A stretch of 64,000 bases of DNA from M55B129 sp964506505 (GTDB taxonomy: Bacteria; Bacillota; Dethiobacteria; DTU022), in NCBI GenBank assembly GCA_964506505.1, contig CAZDKY010000005.1, positions 37,279 to 101,278 on the forward strand, written 5' to 3'. Positions 1 through 7,688 of the stretch are shown here, one piece after another (position 1 is the first letter of the stretch; each line of letters begins with the position of its first letter). Both the position numbers and the translations under genes were made by a program. The notes beneath the pieces are model-generated. The model saw only the letters and a program-made list of their open reading frames with translations. It was not told the DNA's origin and did no database searches.

Positions 1-841
1 TGATGGGTACCTCCAGAAATAGATCGCTTCCCCTGCGTTTGAAAAGTTTATGCGGTTTAACCCTTATGACGACATAAAGATCACCAGGAGGGCCTTCGCG
101 CAGCCCCGCTTCTCCCCCGCCTCTAACCCTCAGCTTGGAACCGTTTTCAACACCGGCAGGAATTTTTACTTCAATATTTCTTTCCTTCACTATCCTGCCC
201 TGCCCGTTGCAGGTCGTGCAGGGATCATTGATAATTACGCCTTCGCCGCCGCACCTGCTGCAGGTCTGGGTGGTAACGAAACGGCCGAAAGGGGTACTGC
301 GCGTATACTGCTGCTGGCCGGTACCACCACAGGAAGGACACGTTTCCGGCTTTGTTCCCGGCCTGGCCCCGCTGCCCTCACAATCAGGACAGGTTTCCGT
401 ACGCGGGATATTAAGAATCTGCGTTTTACCGCTGAAAGCTTCTTCCAGAGTTATCTCCAGGTCATAGCGCAAATGGCTGCCCTGTTCGGGACCCGGCGGC
501 CGGCGGCGACGGCCGCCCATGCCGCCGAAAAATTGCTCAAAGATATCATCCATTCCGCCAAAGCCAAAACCTCCAAACCCGCTTCCTCCGAAACCTTCGA
601 ACCCACCGGCCCCGCTGAAATCAGCCTGGTGACCAAAACGGTCATATTGTTCCCTCTTTTGAGGGGTGCTCAGCACGTCATAAGCTTCTTTTATCTCCTT
701 AAACTTATTTTCTGCTTCGCCATCATCCTTGTTAAAGTCAGGATGATACTTTTTAGCCAAGTTGCGATATGCTCTTTTTACTTCATCGGCGGAAGCATTT
801 TTCTCCACACCGAGAACTTCATAATAATCTCTTTTACTCAT
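1..841 (-). CDS. dnaJ: Chaperone protein DnaJ (Hsp40), 3' end outside window
   Basis: Co-chaperone that stimulates the ATPase of DnaK and delivers unfolded substrates. About 280 codons are visible. The J domain is at the N-terminus with the HPD motif (YHPDF), followed by a Gly/Phe-rich stretch (residues about 75-105) and a zinc-binding region with four CxxCxGxG repeats (CPDCEGSG, CPSCGGTG, CSRCGGEG, CTTCNGQG). The substrate-binding domain begins and runs off position 1, so the gene is truncated by the window edge, not broken. It starts with ATG (MSKRDYYEVLGV) 53 bases after dnaK and is the last visible gene of the CIRCE-controlled heat-shock operon. Long plus-strand frames over it are shadows. 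Confidence 0.96.
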   Translation of the reverse strand, partial: MSKRDYYEVLGVEKNASADEVKRAYRNLAKKYHPDFNKDDGEAENKFKEIKEAYDVLSTPQKREQYDRFGHQADFSGAGGFEGFGGSGFGGFGFGGMDDIFEQFFGGMGGRRRRPPGPEQGSHLRYDLEITLEEAFSGKTQILNIPRTETCPDCEGSGARPGTKPETCPSCGGTGQQQYTRSTPFGRFVTTQTCSRCGGEGVIINDPCTTCNGQGRIVKERNIEVKIPAGVENGSKLRVRGGGEAGLREGPPGDLYVVIRVKPHKLFKRRGSDLFLEVPI

Positions 842-894
842 TCCCCGATATCATCCCTTTTGAAGCCATTTTCCGATAAGTTTCTTCGGTGTCA

Positions 895-2802
895 TTATTC
901 TTTCTTTTCTTCTGCGTCTTTTCCATCTTTTTCATCTTTTTCATCTTTTTCATCTTTAACATCATAGTCGGCGTCGACTACATTATCGGCATCACTTTCA
1001 CCGTCAGTTTTGCCGCTGCCTGCTTCACTGCTACCGGCAGTGCCGTTGGATGCTGCATCCTGCTGAGCCTTGGTCTGTTCGTACAGCTTGGCCGAAAGCT
1101 CATGCATGTAGCTGTTTACCTTTTCAGTAGCCTGCTTGATCTGTTCAAGATCTTCTCCTTTGGCTGCCTCACGCAGTCCTTCAGCCGCTTTTTTAACTTC
1201 TTCCGCCCTGGCCGTATCGACTTTATCTCCCAGATCTTTCAGCGCTTTTTCCGCACTGTAGGCCAGACTGTCGGCCTGGTTGCGCGCTTCAGCCAGTTCC
1301 TTGCGCTTGTTGTCCTCTTCGGCATGCTTTTCAGCCTCGTTGACCATTTCATCAATCTGATCTTTTTCCAGACCGCTCGAAGCTGTTATAGTAATGCTCT
1401 GTTCCTTATTGGTAGCCAGATCTTTAGCTGAAACATTGACAATACCGTTAGCATCGATATTAAAGCTTACTTCAATCTGGGGTATTCCCCTCGGTGCCGG
1501 CGGTATCCCGTCCAGCATAAACCGCCCCAGTGTTTTGTTGTCTGCAGCCATTGCTCGCTCTCCCTGCAGAACATGAATGTCAACACTGGTCTGGTTATCT
1601 GCAGCCGTGGAAAAGTTCTGTTTCTTTTCCGTTGGAATAGTGGTATTGCGTTCTATTATTTTTGTAAAAACTCCACCCAGTGTTTCAATACCAAGTGACA
1701 GAGGGGTAATATCGAGCAAAAGAACGTCTTTTGCTTCCCCACCGAGGACAGCGGCCTGATAGGCAGCCCCCATGGCCACCACTTCATCGGGGTTAACCCC
1801 CTTGTGCGGCTCCTTGTCAAGCAACTTGCGGATCGCTTCCTGCACAGCGGGGATTCTTGTTGAACCACCGACCAGAATAATTTTATCAATCTCTTCAGCA
1901 GTCAACCCGGCATCGGAAAGAGCCTGCCTGGTCGGCCCCATTGTTTTCTCCACCAGGTTTGAGGTCAATTCATCAAATTTGGCCCTGGTAAGGGTAACGT
2001 TGAGATGTTTTGGCCCTTCCTGCGTGGCAGTTATAAAAGGCAGGTTTATATCGGTAGAAGTAACCGAAGAAAGTTCTACCTTGGCTTTTTCCGCTGCCTC
2101 GCTGAGACGCTGCAGAGCCATCCTATCATTACGCAAATCGATGCCCTGATCTTTTTTAAACTCTTCAGCAACGTAATCGACAATCCGCCTGTCAAAATCG
2201 TCTCCGCCGAGCCGGTTGTTACCGCTGGTCGCTTTTACCTCGACCACATCATCACCCAGCTCCAGGACAGAGACATCGAAGGTGCCGCCACCGAGGTCAA
2301 AAACGAGAATTTTCTGTTCACCTTTTTTATCCAGGCCATAAGCCAGGGCTGCCGAAGTCGGTTCGTTGATTATTCGCAAAACTTCCAGACCGGCAATAGT
2401 CCCTGCGTCCTTGGTCGCCTGGCGCTGGCTGTCGGTAAAATAAGCAGGAACAGTGATCACGGCCTGTGTTATTTTTTCTCCCAGGAAGCTCTCGGCATCC
2501 GTTTTCAGCTTCTGCAGGATCATAGCCGATATTTCCTGCGGCGTATATTCCTTATCGTCGATTTTTTCCTTGTGGCCCGTCCCCATTTCCCGCTTGATCG
2601 AACTTATAGTCCGATCGGGGTTGGTGATGGCCTGGCGTTTGGCTACCTGTCCCACCAGGCGCTGGCCGTCCTTGGTAAAGGCAACAATAGAGGGTGTAAG
2701 TCTGCTGCCTTCAGCATTGGCAATAATTTCTGGTTCGCTGCCAATCAGCGCGGCAATTACAGAGTTTGTAGTTCCTAAATCAATTCCCACAACTTTACCC
2801 AT
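895..2802 (-). CDS. dnaK: Chaperone protein DnaK (Hsp70)
   Basis: ATP-dependent Hsp70 chaperone of the cytoplasm, working with DnaJ and GrpE. The 635-residue length is normal. Visible Hsp70 signatures are IDLGTTNS at residues 6-13, DLGGGTFDVS in the middle of the ATPase domain and ILVGGSTRIPAVQ near residue 315. The substrate-binding domain and helical lid follow. The C-terminus is a low-complexity acidic/lysine tail with repeated DEK units. The ATG follows a clear AGGAGG site. The gene lies 39 bases downstream of grpE and 53 bases before dnaJ. Confidence 0.98.
   Translation of the reverse strand: MGKVVGIDLGTTNSVIAALIGSEPEIIANAEGSRLTPSIVAFTKDGQRLVGQVAKRQAITNPDRTISSIKREMGTGHKEKIDDKEYTPQEISAMILQKLKTDAESFLGEKITQAVITVPAYFTDSQRQATKDAGTIAGLEVLRIINEPTSAALAYGLDKKGEQKILVFDLGGGTFDVSVLELGDDVVEVKATSGNNRLGGDDFDRRIVDYVAEEFKKDQGIDLRNDRMALQRLSEAAEKAKVELSSVTSTDINLPFITATQEGPKHLNVTLTRAKFDELTSNLVEKTMGPTRQALSDAGLTAEEIDKIILVGGSTRIPAVQEAIRKLLDKEPHKGVNPDEVVAMGAAYQAAVLGGEAKDVLLLDITPLSLGIETLGGVFTKIIERNTTIPTEKKQNFSTAADNQTSVDIHVLQGERAMAADNKTLGRFMLDGIPPAPRGIPQIEVSFNIDANGIVNVSAKDLATNKEQSITITASSGLEKDQIDEMVNEAEKHAEEDNKRKELAEARNQADSLAYSAEKALKDLGDKVDTARAEEVKKAAEGLREAAKGEDLEQIKQATEKVNSYMHELSAKLYEQTKAQQDAASNGTAGSSEAGSGKTDGESDADNVVDADYDVKDEKDEKDEKDGKDAEEKKE
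924..959. repeat. 9-base tandem repeat in the dnaK 3' end
   Basis: Four consecutive near-identical 9-base units (catcttttt on the plus strand, the last one imperfect) encode the repeated Asp-Glu-Lys triplets in the disordered C-terminal tail of DnaK. The unit is a multiple of three, so a change in copy number would keep the frame. Confidence 0.8.
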
Positions 2803-2841
2803 TTTAATTTCCTCCTATGCTATTCAATATTTCAGCCACCG

Positions 2842-3534
2842 TTAATCGCGGCAAACCTTCACCATTGACGGACGAAGGATCCTCGTGCGGTGTTTATAAC
2901 CCTTTTGCAATTCCTCCATGACGGTACCCGGTTCTTCTTCATCACTTTCTACCTGCATTACGGCATGGTGACAGTTGGGATCAAAAGTAGTCCCTACCGC
3001 TTCAATTTCACTGACACCTTCCTGTTCAAACAGCTGCAGCAGCTGCTTATGAATCATCTCCAGCCCCTCAACGTAGGAAGCAGGAACCGCTTTATCTTCC
3101 CGCGCTGAAATCAGCCCACGCTCCAGATTATCCAAAACCGGGAGCAGCCGACAAAGAAAATCATGCAGGGCGTAATCCCGCATCTCAGCCTGCTCTGCCT
3201 TGGCAATGCGGCGAAGGTTGTCGATATCGGCCTGCTTTCTTTTCAGCTGGTCAAGCAGCTCTTCGTTTTTCTGTCGCAGTTCGCCAATTTCCTGGTCCAA
3301 CCCGGGAGGGACTTCCTCTTCCCGGGCAGTCTTTTTTCCCATGTCCTCCGAAACAGCTTTTGCCTTTTCTGTTTCTTCCAACTCCCGGTTCTTTTCTTTT
3401 TTGTCCTCTCTGTCCTCTGCCTTCACTTTATTCCCTTTCCTTTTCTTTTTCTGATTCTTTTTCTGAAAATCTTCTTTCTCCTCTGCAATCTCCACTGCTT
3501 TTTTACTGATCCGTTTTTCTTTTTTGGCAGTCAT
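2842..3534 (-). CDS. grpE: Nucleotide exchange factor GrpE
   Basis: Releases ADP from DnaK. The C-terminal two thirds match the GrpE family: a coiled coil (around RQKNEELLDQLKRKQADIDN), then DFLCRLLPVLDNLERGL, and the beta domain with FDPNCHHAVM and RILRPSMVKV. The 230-residue length exceeds many homologues because of an N-terminal extension of about 85 residues made largely of Lys and Glu, probably disordered. It lies between hrcA and dnaK in the same direction. Confidence 0.95.
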   Translation of the reverse strand: MTAKKEKRISKKAVEIAEEKEDFQKKNQKKKRKGNKVKAEDREDKKEKNRELEETEKAKAVSEDMGKKTAREEEVPPGLDQEIGELRQKNEELLDQLKRKQADIDNLRRIAKAEQAEMRDYALHDFLCRLLPVLDNLERGLISAREDKAVPASYVEGLEMIHKQLLQLFEQEGVSEIEAVGTTFDPNCHHAVMQVESDEEEPGTVMEELQKGYKHRTRILRPSMVKVCRD

Positions 3535-3574
3535 TATTACTCACCTGCAAAATTTCAATTTTTTACATCTGCAA

Positions 3575-4609
3575 TCAGGAACTAAGGCTTTCATTGAGGT
3601 GATCAACAAGGCGACGCATTACGTTGATTACCAGCCCGTAATCCATCCTTGTCGGACCCAGGACACCAACTGTACCGATTGTTTTGTCATGTATTTTATA
3701 TGTACCGGTAACCAGGGTGCATTCCCTGATATCTTCACATTCATTTTCTGTCCCAATGCGGACGACAATATTATCTTCACTGGAACTATCCTCAAGTATC
3801 TTGAAAAGGAGCGGTTCCTGCTCAAATAGATTAAGCATACGTCTGATTTTGTCCACATCTTTAAATTCAGGCTGATTTAGAATATTGGTCGTTCCGCCAA
3901 GGAAAACCCGGATCTGTTTTTCTTCCTTCAAGCTTTCTTCCAGGAGAATAAAAGCCTGTTCAAGGATTTCAAGACGCCTGAAAAGATCGCGTTTCAGTTC
4001 GTTGATCAGGGAAGTTGTGACCTGATCAATGGTCAACCCGTAAAGCTTCTGATTTAGATAGGAGACAACCTGCTGCAACTCTGACGGGCTCAGCTGCTGC
4101 TGGAGATCGATAACTTTATTTTTGATAAACCCGGTATCAGTAATTAATACTACCAGGCTCTGCTTCTCTTCAAGAGGCAGGATTCGCATCTGCCGAAAAG
4201 CACTCTTTTTAAACTGCGGACCCATGATCAGGGAAGTCTGATTGGTCGCCGAAGAGAGAACTCTGGCGGAATGTACAATGATCTGTTCGATTTCCCGCAT
4301 TTTCTCCCTGCTCATAGTAATACTGATTTCCCGTTCGATATCGCCGCTCATTTCATCCGGGGCCATCAGGTTGTCCACATAATAACGATAACCAAGCTGT
4401 GACGGTATTCTCCCGGCAGAAGTGTGAGGCTGAACAAGATATCCCATATCCTCAAGGTCGGCCATCTCATTACGAATTGTTGCCGAACTCAATCCCATCC
4501 GCTGTGAACGAACCACCGTCCGTGAACCAACCGGTTCAGCTGTTTTAATATAACTGACAACGACAGCTCGGAGAATCTGCCTTTTTCTCTCACTTAGTGT
4601 TGTTCCCAT
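3575..4609 (-). CDS. hrcA: Heat-inducible transcription repressor HrcA
   Basis: Repressor that binds CIRCE and controls this operon. The N-terminal winged helix begins TLSERKRQILRAVV and includes LSSATIRNEMADLE and the HTSAGRIPS segment typical of HrcA; a GAF-like dimerisation domain follows. I chose the ATG at 4609 (344 residues) because GGGAGGA lies 6 bases before it. An in-frame GTG at 4624 is possible, but the ribosome site overlaps it. First gene of the operon, with a perfect CIRCE immediately upstream, so it is autoregulated. Confidence 0.96.
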   Translation of the reverse strand: MGTTLSERKRQILRAVVVSYIKTAEPVGSRTVVRSQRMGLSSATIRNEMADLEDMGYLVQPHTSAGRIPSQLGYRYYVDNLMAPDEMSGDIEREISITMSREKMREIEQIIVHSARVLSSATNQTSLIMGPQFKKSAFRQMRILPLEEKQSLVVLITDTGFIKNKVIDLQQQLSPSELQQVVSYLNQKLYGLTIDQVTTSLINELKRDLFRRLEILEQAFILLEESLKEEKQIRVFLGGTTNILNQPEFKDVDKIRRMLNLFEQEPLLFKILEDSSSEDNIVVRIGTENECEDIRECTLVTGTYKIHDKTIGTVGVLGPTRMDYGLVINVMRRLVDHLNESLSS

Positions 4610-4633
4610 TATAAATCCTCCCACTCGCTCTCT

Positions 4634-4660
4634 TTAGCACTCTGAAGTTCAGAGTGCTAA
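4634..4660. promoter_or_regulatory. CIRCE element (HrcA operator)
   Basis: Perfect 9-9-9 inverted repeat: TTAGCACTC at 4634-4642, a 9-base spacer, GAGTGCTAA at 4652-4660. This is the canonical HrcA operator. It lies just downstream of the predicted -10 box and upstream of the hrcA ribosome site, so HrcA binding should block initiation. Confidence 0.98.
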
Positions 4661-4670
4661 AGCTATTAAA

Positions 4671-4700
4671 AAAATATCATCTTTCAGGGGGAGTTGTCAA
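4671..4700 (-). promoter_or_regulatory. SigA-type promoter of the heat-shock operon
   Basis: On the minus strand a consensus -35 TTGACA (4695-4700) is followed after 18 bases by TATTTT (4671-4676); GATATT two bases upstream is an alternative -10. The start point would fall about at the edge of CIRCE, the usual arrangement. Confidence 0.7.
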
Positions 4701-4740
4701 GTTCACAGCAAAATGTTTTTTTGACTGCCGCTGTTCGCTA

Positions 4741-5115
4741 TTATTTGGTAGAATGCCTGGCCTGGTAATCTTTTATCGCCTCGTGCAGGGCATCTGCAGC
4801 CAGATTAGAACAGTGCATTTTGACCGGAGGAAGGCCGCCTAATTCTTCCGCTACATTTTCATTGGTTATTTTCATAGCCTCGTCAAGAGTCTTCCCTCTG
4901 ACCATTTCGGTTAGCATACTGCTGCTGGCTATGGCCGCTCCACAGCCATAAGTCTGAAAACGGACGTCTTCGATCCGACCATTTTTCACTTTAATATAAA
5001 GCTTCATCATATCACCGCATTTAAAACTGGTTGTCTCGCCCACTCCATCAGCGTCAGCTATTTCTCCCACATTACGGGGATTGCTGAAATGATCGATAAC
5101 TATTTCATTGTACAT
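4741..5115 (-). CDS. iscU: Iron-sulfur cluster scaffold IscU/NifU N-terminal type
   Basis: Scaffold on which FeS clusters are assembled from sulfur supplied by IscS. 124 residues, matching the NifU_N/IscU domain. The three conserved cysteines are C33 (KCGDMM, with the conserved Asp next to it), C58 (YGCGAAIASSS) and C102 (MHCSNLAADAL). It begins 22 bases after iscS in the same direction and is the last gene of the Rrf2-iscS-iscU operon. Variants of this kind without HscA/HscB nearby are usual in Clostridia. Confidence 0.93.
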   Translation of the reverse strand: MYNEIVIDHFSNPRNVGEIADADGVGETTSFKCGDMMKLYIKVKNGRIEDVRFQTYGCGAAIASSSMLTEMVRGKTLDEAMKITNENVAEELGGLPPVKMHCSNLAADALHEAIKDYQARHSTK

Positions 5116-5137
5116 GGCTGTGATATCCTCCCATCCT

Positions 5138-6301
5138 TTATTGTTTATGGTAAGTGGGAGAAATTCCGCGCAATCTTTTCACGATACCCGGTATTTTCCC
5201 CAGAACAAAATCAACATCCTCTTCGCTGCTGCCCCGGCCAAGTGAAAAGCGAATCGAACCGTGGGCTATAGAATGATCCAACCCGATGGCAGTAAGAACG
5301 TGGGAAGGCTCCTCTGATCCCGATGAACATGCCGAACCGCTTGAAACGGCCACTCCTTCCAGATCAAGGCTGAGAAGAATCGATTCGCCTTCAATATGTT
5401 TGAAACTGACATTGACGTTGCCGGGAAGCCGGAGCCCGGGATGGCCATTCAGAATTACCTCTTCAATTTCCAGAAACCCAGAAATGAGGCGATCGCGCAG
5501 GGCTGTCAATTTTTCTTTTTTCTGCGGTATTTCAGAAACAGCGAGTTCTATAGCCCGGCTCAGTCCGATGATTCCGGGTACATTTTCTGTCCCCGGTCTG
5601 ATCTTTTTTTCCTGGCTTCCACCGCAGTAGAGAGGGGTAACCTCTGTCCTCTTCCGCATAAAAAGCGCCCCCACCCCTTTCGGACCGTTAAACTTGTGGG
5701 CCGAAAGAGAGAGAAAATCGATGGGCAGCTCATTTAAATCAACCGGCAGCTGACCGACAACCTGCACTGCGTCACTGTGAAAAAGGATATCGTGCTTTTT
5801 TGCTATCCGGCCCAGTTCGCGGACAGGCTGCAAGGTACCAATTTCATTATTGGCAAACATAATCGAAATGATAAAAGTATCGGGAGTAATCGCTTTTTCC
5901 AGATCTGCCGGATCGACCATTCCGAATTGATCAACTGGGAGATAGGTTACTCTGTATCCCTCCCGTTCGAGATCCCTGCAGACTTCATAAACTGCATGAT
6001 GTTCTATGGAGGAGGTGATAATATGCCCCGGCTTACCATGCTGCTTGGCCGCACCACGCAGGGCAATGTTGTTCGCTTCAGTTCCGCTGGCTGTAAAATA
6101 TATTTCTTCGGGATCGGCTCCAAGCGATCGGGCAGTTTTCCCCCGGGCTTCCTCTACAGCGCGACGCACTTCCCGTCCCGGGGAGTGCAGGCTGGAAGGA
6201 TTACCGTACAGTTCTTTTAAAAAGGGCAGCATTGCCTCCAGGACTTCTTCTCTTACCGGGGTAGTAGCACCGTGATCCATATAGATCAGCCGATTTTTCA
6301 T
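5138..6301 (-). CDS. iscS: Cysteine desulfurase (NifS/IscS family)
   Basis: PLP enzyme converting cysteine to alanine and an enzyme-bound persulfide for FeS assembly. Fold-type I features: YMDHGATTP at the N-terminus, SLSAHKFNGPKGVG carrying the PLP lysine, and SSGSACSSGSEEPSHVL carrying the persulfide cysteine in the long-loop NifS/IscS arrangement. I prefer the ATG at 6301, six bases after GGGAGGA; in-frame starts up to 6316 overlap that site. Between the Rrf2 regulator and iscU, same strand. Confidence 0.95.
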   Translation of the reverse strand: MKNRLIYMDHGATTPVREEVLEAMLPFLKELYGNPSSLHSPGREVRRAVEEARGKTARSLGADPEEIYFTASGTEANNIALRGAAKQHGKPGHIITSSIEHHAVYEVCRDLEREGYRVTYLPVDQFGMVDPADLEKAITPDTFIISIMFANNEIGTLQPVRELGRIAKKHDILFHSDAVQVVGQLPVDLNELPIDFLSLSAHKFNGPKGVGALFMRKRTEVTPLYCGGSQEKKIRPGTENVPGIIGLSRAIELAVSEIPQKKEKLTALRDRLISGFLEIEEVILNGHPGLRLPGNVNVSFKHIEGESILLSLDLEGVAVSSGSACSSGSEEPSHVLTAIGLDHSIAHGSIRFSLGRGSSEEDVDFVLGKIPGIVKRLRGISPTYHKQ

Positions 6302-6319
6302 TGCCATTCCTCCCATATT

Positions 6320-6745
6320 TCAGTTCTTAATCTGTTCCGATTCTACCAGTTCGTTTAAGGAAACATCATCAAGGACAGCGTTTATTTCATCGCGCAATCT
6401 TTCCCAAACCCGCCTGGTCAGGCACTCCTGACCATGATGACAACATATGTCACTTTCGTTCTCGGAAAGACAGGCTACCGGTGTAATTGGTCCATCCAGG
6501 GCCCTGACAATATCACCAATCCGTATTCTCTCGGGAGATCGTGACAGCATGTATCCCCCGCGTGATCCGCGGACGCTGAAAATCAAACCGGCTCTTTTTA
6601 AATCAGGGAATATCTGTTCTAAAAATCTAAGGGAAATCATTTCTTTTTCTGCAATTTCCCTCAAGGGCAAAGCTCGTTTTCGAGAGGTAACCGCCAGGAC
6701 AGCCATTGACCTTATTCCATATTCCACTTTCGCCGATAATCGCAT
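6320..6745 (-). CDS. Rrf2-family transcriptional regulator (IscR-like)
   Basis: Winged-helix regulator at the head of the FeS operon. The N-terminus MRLSAKVEYGIRSMAVL and the segment SRGGYMLSRSPERIRIGDIV are typical of Rrf2 proteins. A cysteine cluster near residues 92-110 (ACLSE, DICCHHGQEC) could bind an FeS cluster as in IscR; the spacing differs from E. coli IscR, so cluster binding is inference. An in-frame GTG at 6754 is an alternative start. Inferred to sense FeS status and control iscS-iscU through the palindrome just upstream. Confidence 0.9.
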   Translation of the reverse strand: MRLSAKVEYGIRSMAVLAVTSRKRALPLREIAEKEMISLRFLEQIFPDLKRAGLIFSVRGSRGGYMLSRSPERIRIGDIVRALDGPITPVACLSENESDICCHHGQECLTRRVWERLRDEINAVLDDVSLNELVESEQIKN

Positions 6746-6772
6746 CGCCTGCACACACTTTCTTTAATAATC

Positions 6773-6789
6773 CCGACTAAAAAAGTCGG
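6773..6789. promoter_or_regulatory. Palindrome, probable Rrf2 operator
   Basis: CCGACT-5-AGTCGG with an A/T spacer lies between the predicted -10 box and the Rrf2 gene, about 10-28 bases past the expected transcription start. Position and symmetry suggest an autoregulatory operator for the Rrf2-family protein. No U-tract follows on the operon strand, which argues against a terminator. Confidence 0.6.
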
Positions 6790-6805
6790 ATATTTTTCAA
6801 AGCCA

Positions 6806-6834
6806 AGAATACCATCACTTCTTAATCCTGTCAA
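6806..6834 (-). promoter_or_regulatory. SigA-type promoter of the isc operon
   Basis: Minus-strand TTGACA (6829-6834), 17-base spacer, TATTCT (6806-6811). It drives the Rrf2-iscS-iscU operon and overlaps the tail of the cold-shock gene terminator. Confidence 0.65.
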
Positions 6835-6868
6835 TAAAAAATAAAAGCCGGCTTATAGATGCCGGCTA
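6831..6868 (-). terminator. Rho-independent terminator after cold-shock gene
   Basis: Minus-strand hairpin AGCCGGC (6861-6867) / GCCGGCT (6846-6852) with an 8-base loop, followed by a T-rich run. It lies about 45 bases downstream of the csp stop codon. Confidence 0.75.
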
Positions 6869-6913
6869 TAAAATCGAGCATTTAATATATCTGGCTAAAG
6901 AGCTGACAAGTGG

Positions 6914-7111
6914 TTATAACTTAACCACGTTTGCCGCCTGCGGCCCACGGTTTCCTTCCACTATTTCGAATTCAACATCCTGACCTTCTTCCAATGTCTT
7001 GAAGCCCTCTTCCTGAATCTCCGAATAGTGGACAAAAACATCTTTGCCTTCCTCTACTTCAATGAAACCGTACCCCTTTTCAGGGTTAAACCATTTTACC
7101 TTACCCTGCAT
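6914..7111 (-). CDS. Cold-shock domain protein (CspA family)
   Basis: 65-residue single-stranded nucleic-acid-binding protein, probably an RNA chaperone. It is one OB-fold cold-shock domain with RNP1 (KGYGFIEV) and RNP2 (VFVHYSEI). AGGAGG precedes the ATG. The leader has a possible TTGCTT-17-TACTGT promoter at about 7160-7200. It is monocistronic, with its own terminator. Paralogue specificity cannot be told from sequence. Confidence 0.95.
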   Translation of the reverse strand: MQGKVKWFNPEKGYGFIEVEEGKDVFVHYSEIQEEGFKTLEEGQDVEFEIVEGNRGPQAANVVKL

Positions 7112-7268
7112 TTAAAAAATTACCTCCTAAAATTGTCCTTGCTTTCAGGACGTTATATCGACTAAACAGTATCATAATCATGTTAAAAAAGCAAGATATC
7201 TGGTGAAATATCTAACGATGCTGTATATTATAATAAACTGCGCTGCCGAAGAAACGGAGGTGCTCTTC

Positions 7269-7688
7269 ATGACTCCCGGTATTGGTATAGATCTTGTTTC
7301 CATAACCCGGATAGAAAGAATATACAGGCGTTATCCCCGCCGCTTTCTGAATAAACTATTCAGCGACCCTGAAAAAGAGAATTTTAAACAGCGAAACGGA
7401 TCCCCCGCTTCACTGGCAGCCCGTTTTGCCGGCAAGGAAGCGGTATTAAAGGCGCTTGGCTGCGGCATAGGCCCTGCCGCTTTACACGAGGTGGAAATTA
7501 TTGCTCCCCGGGGGCACCAGCCCCGGGTTCGCCTTCACGGGGCCGCCCTTGAAATAGCCAGGCGGCAAAAGATCACCACTGTTGCTCTCTCCATGACCCA
7601 CGAACCGCCCTTTGCCTGTGCTGCCGCCGTTGTTTCAGCTGCTTTGCCTGGTATAGTTGAGCAACCCTCCGGCAAGAACAACTTTTAG
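7269..7688 (+). CDS. acpS: Holo-[acyl-carrier-protein] synthase
   Basis: Transfers 4'-phosphopantetheine from CoA to acyl carrier protein. 139 residues from the ATG at 7269, which has GGAGG eight bases upstream; the open frame extends further 5' but without a ribosome site. Family motifs: GIGIDLVSITRIE at the N-terminus and ARFAGKEAVLKALG in the middle (Mg/CoA-binding Asp and Glu). It ends with TAG. Its last 54 bases overlap the 3' end of the convergent aconitase gene. Confidence 0.93.
   Translation: MTPGIGIDLVSITRIERIYRRYPRRFLNKLFSDPEKENFKQRNGSPASLAARFAGKEAVLKALGCGIGPAALHEVEIIAPRGHQPRVRLHGAALEIARRQKITTVALSMTHEPPFACAAAVVSAALPGIVEQPSGKNNF

Noticed and set aside
50..967. 305-codon plus-strand frame
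   Set aside because: Antisense to dnaJ and the dnaK tail, whose motifs are unmistakable; no ribosome site or family features.
2005..2778. 257-codon plus-strand frame across dnaK
   Set aside because: Shadow of the strongly conserved dnaK sequence; no recognisable domain.
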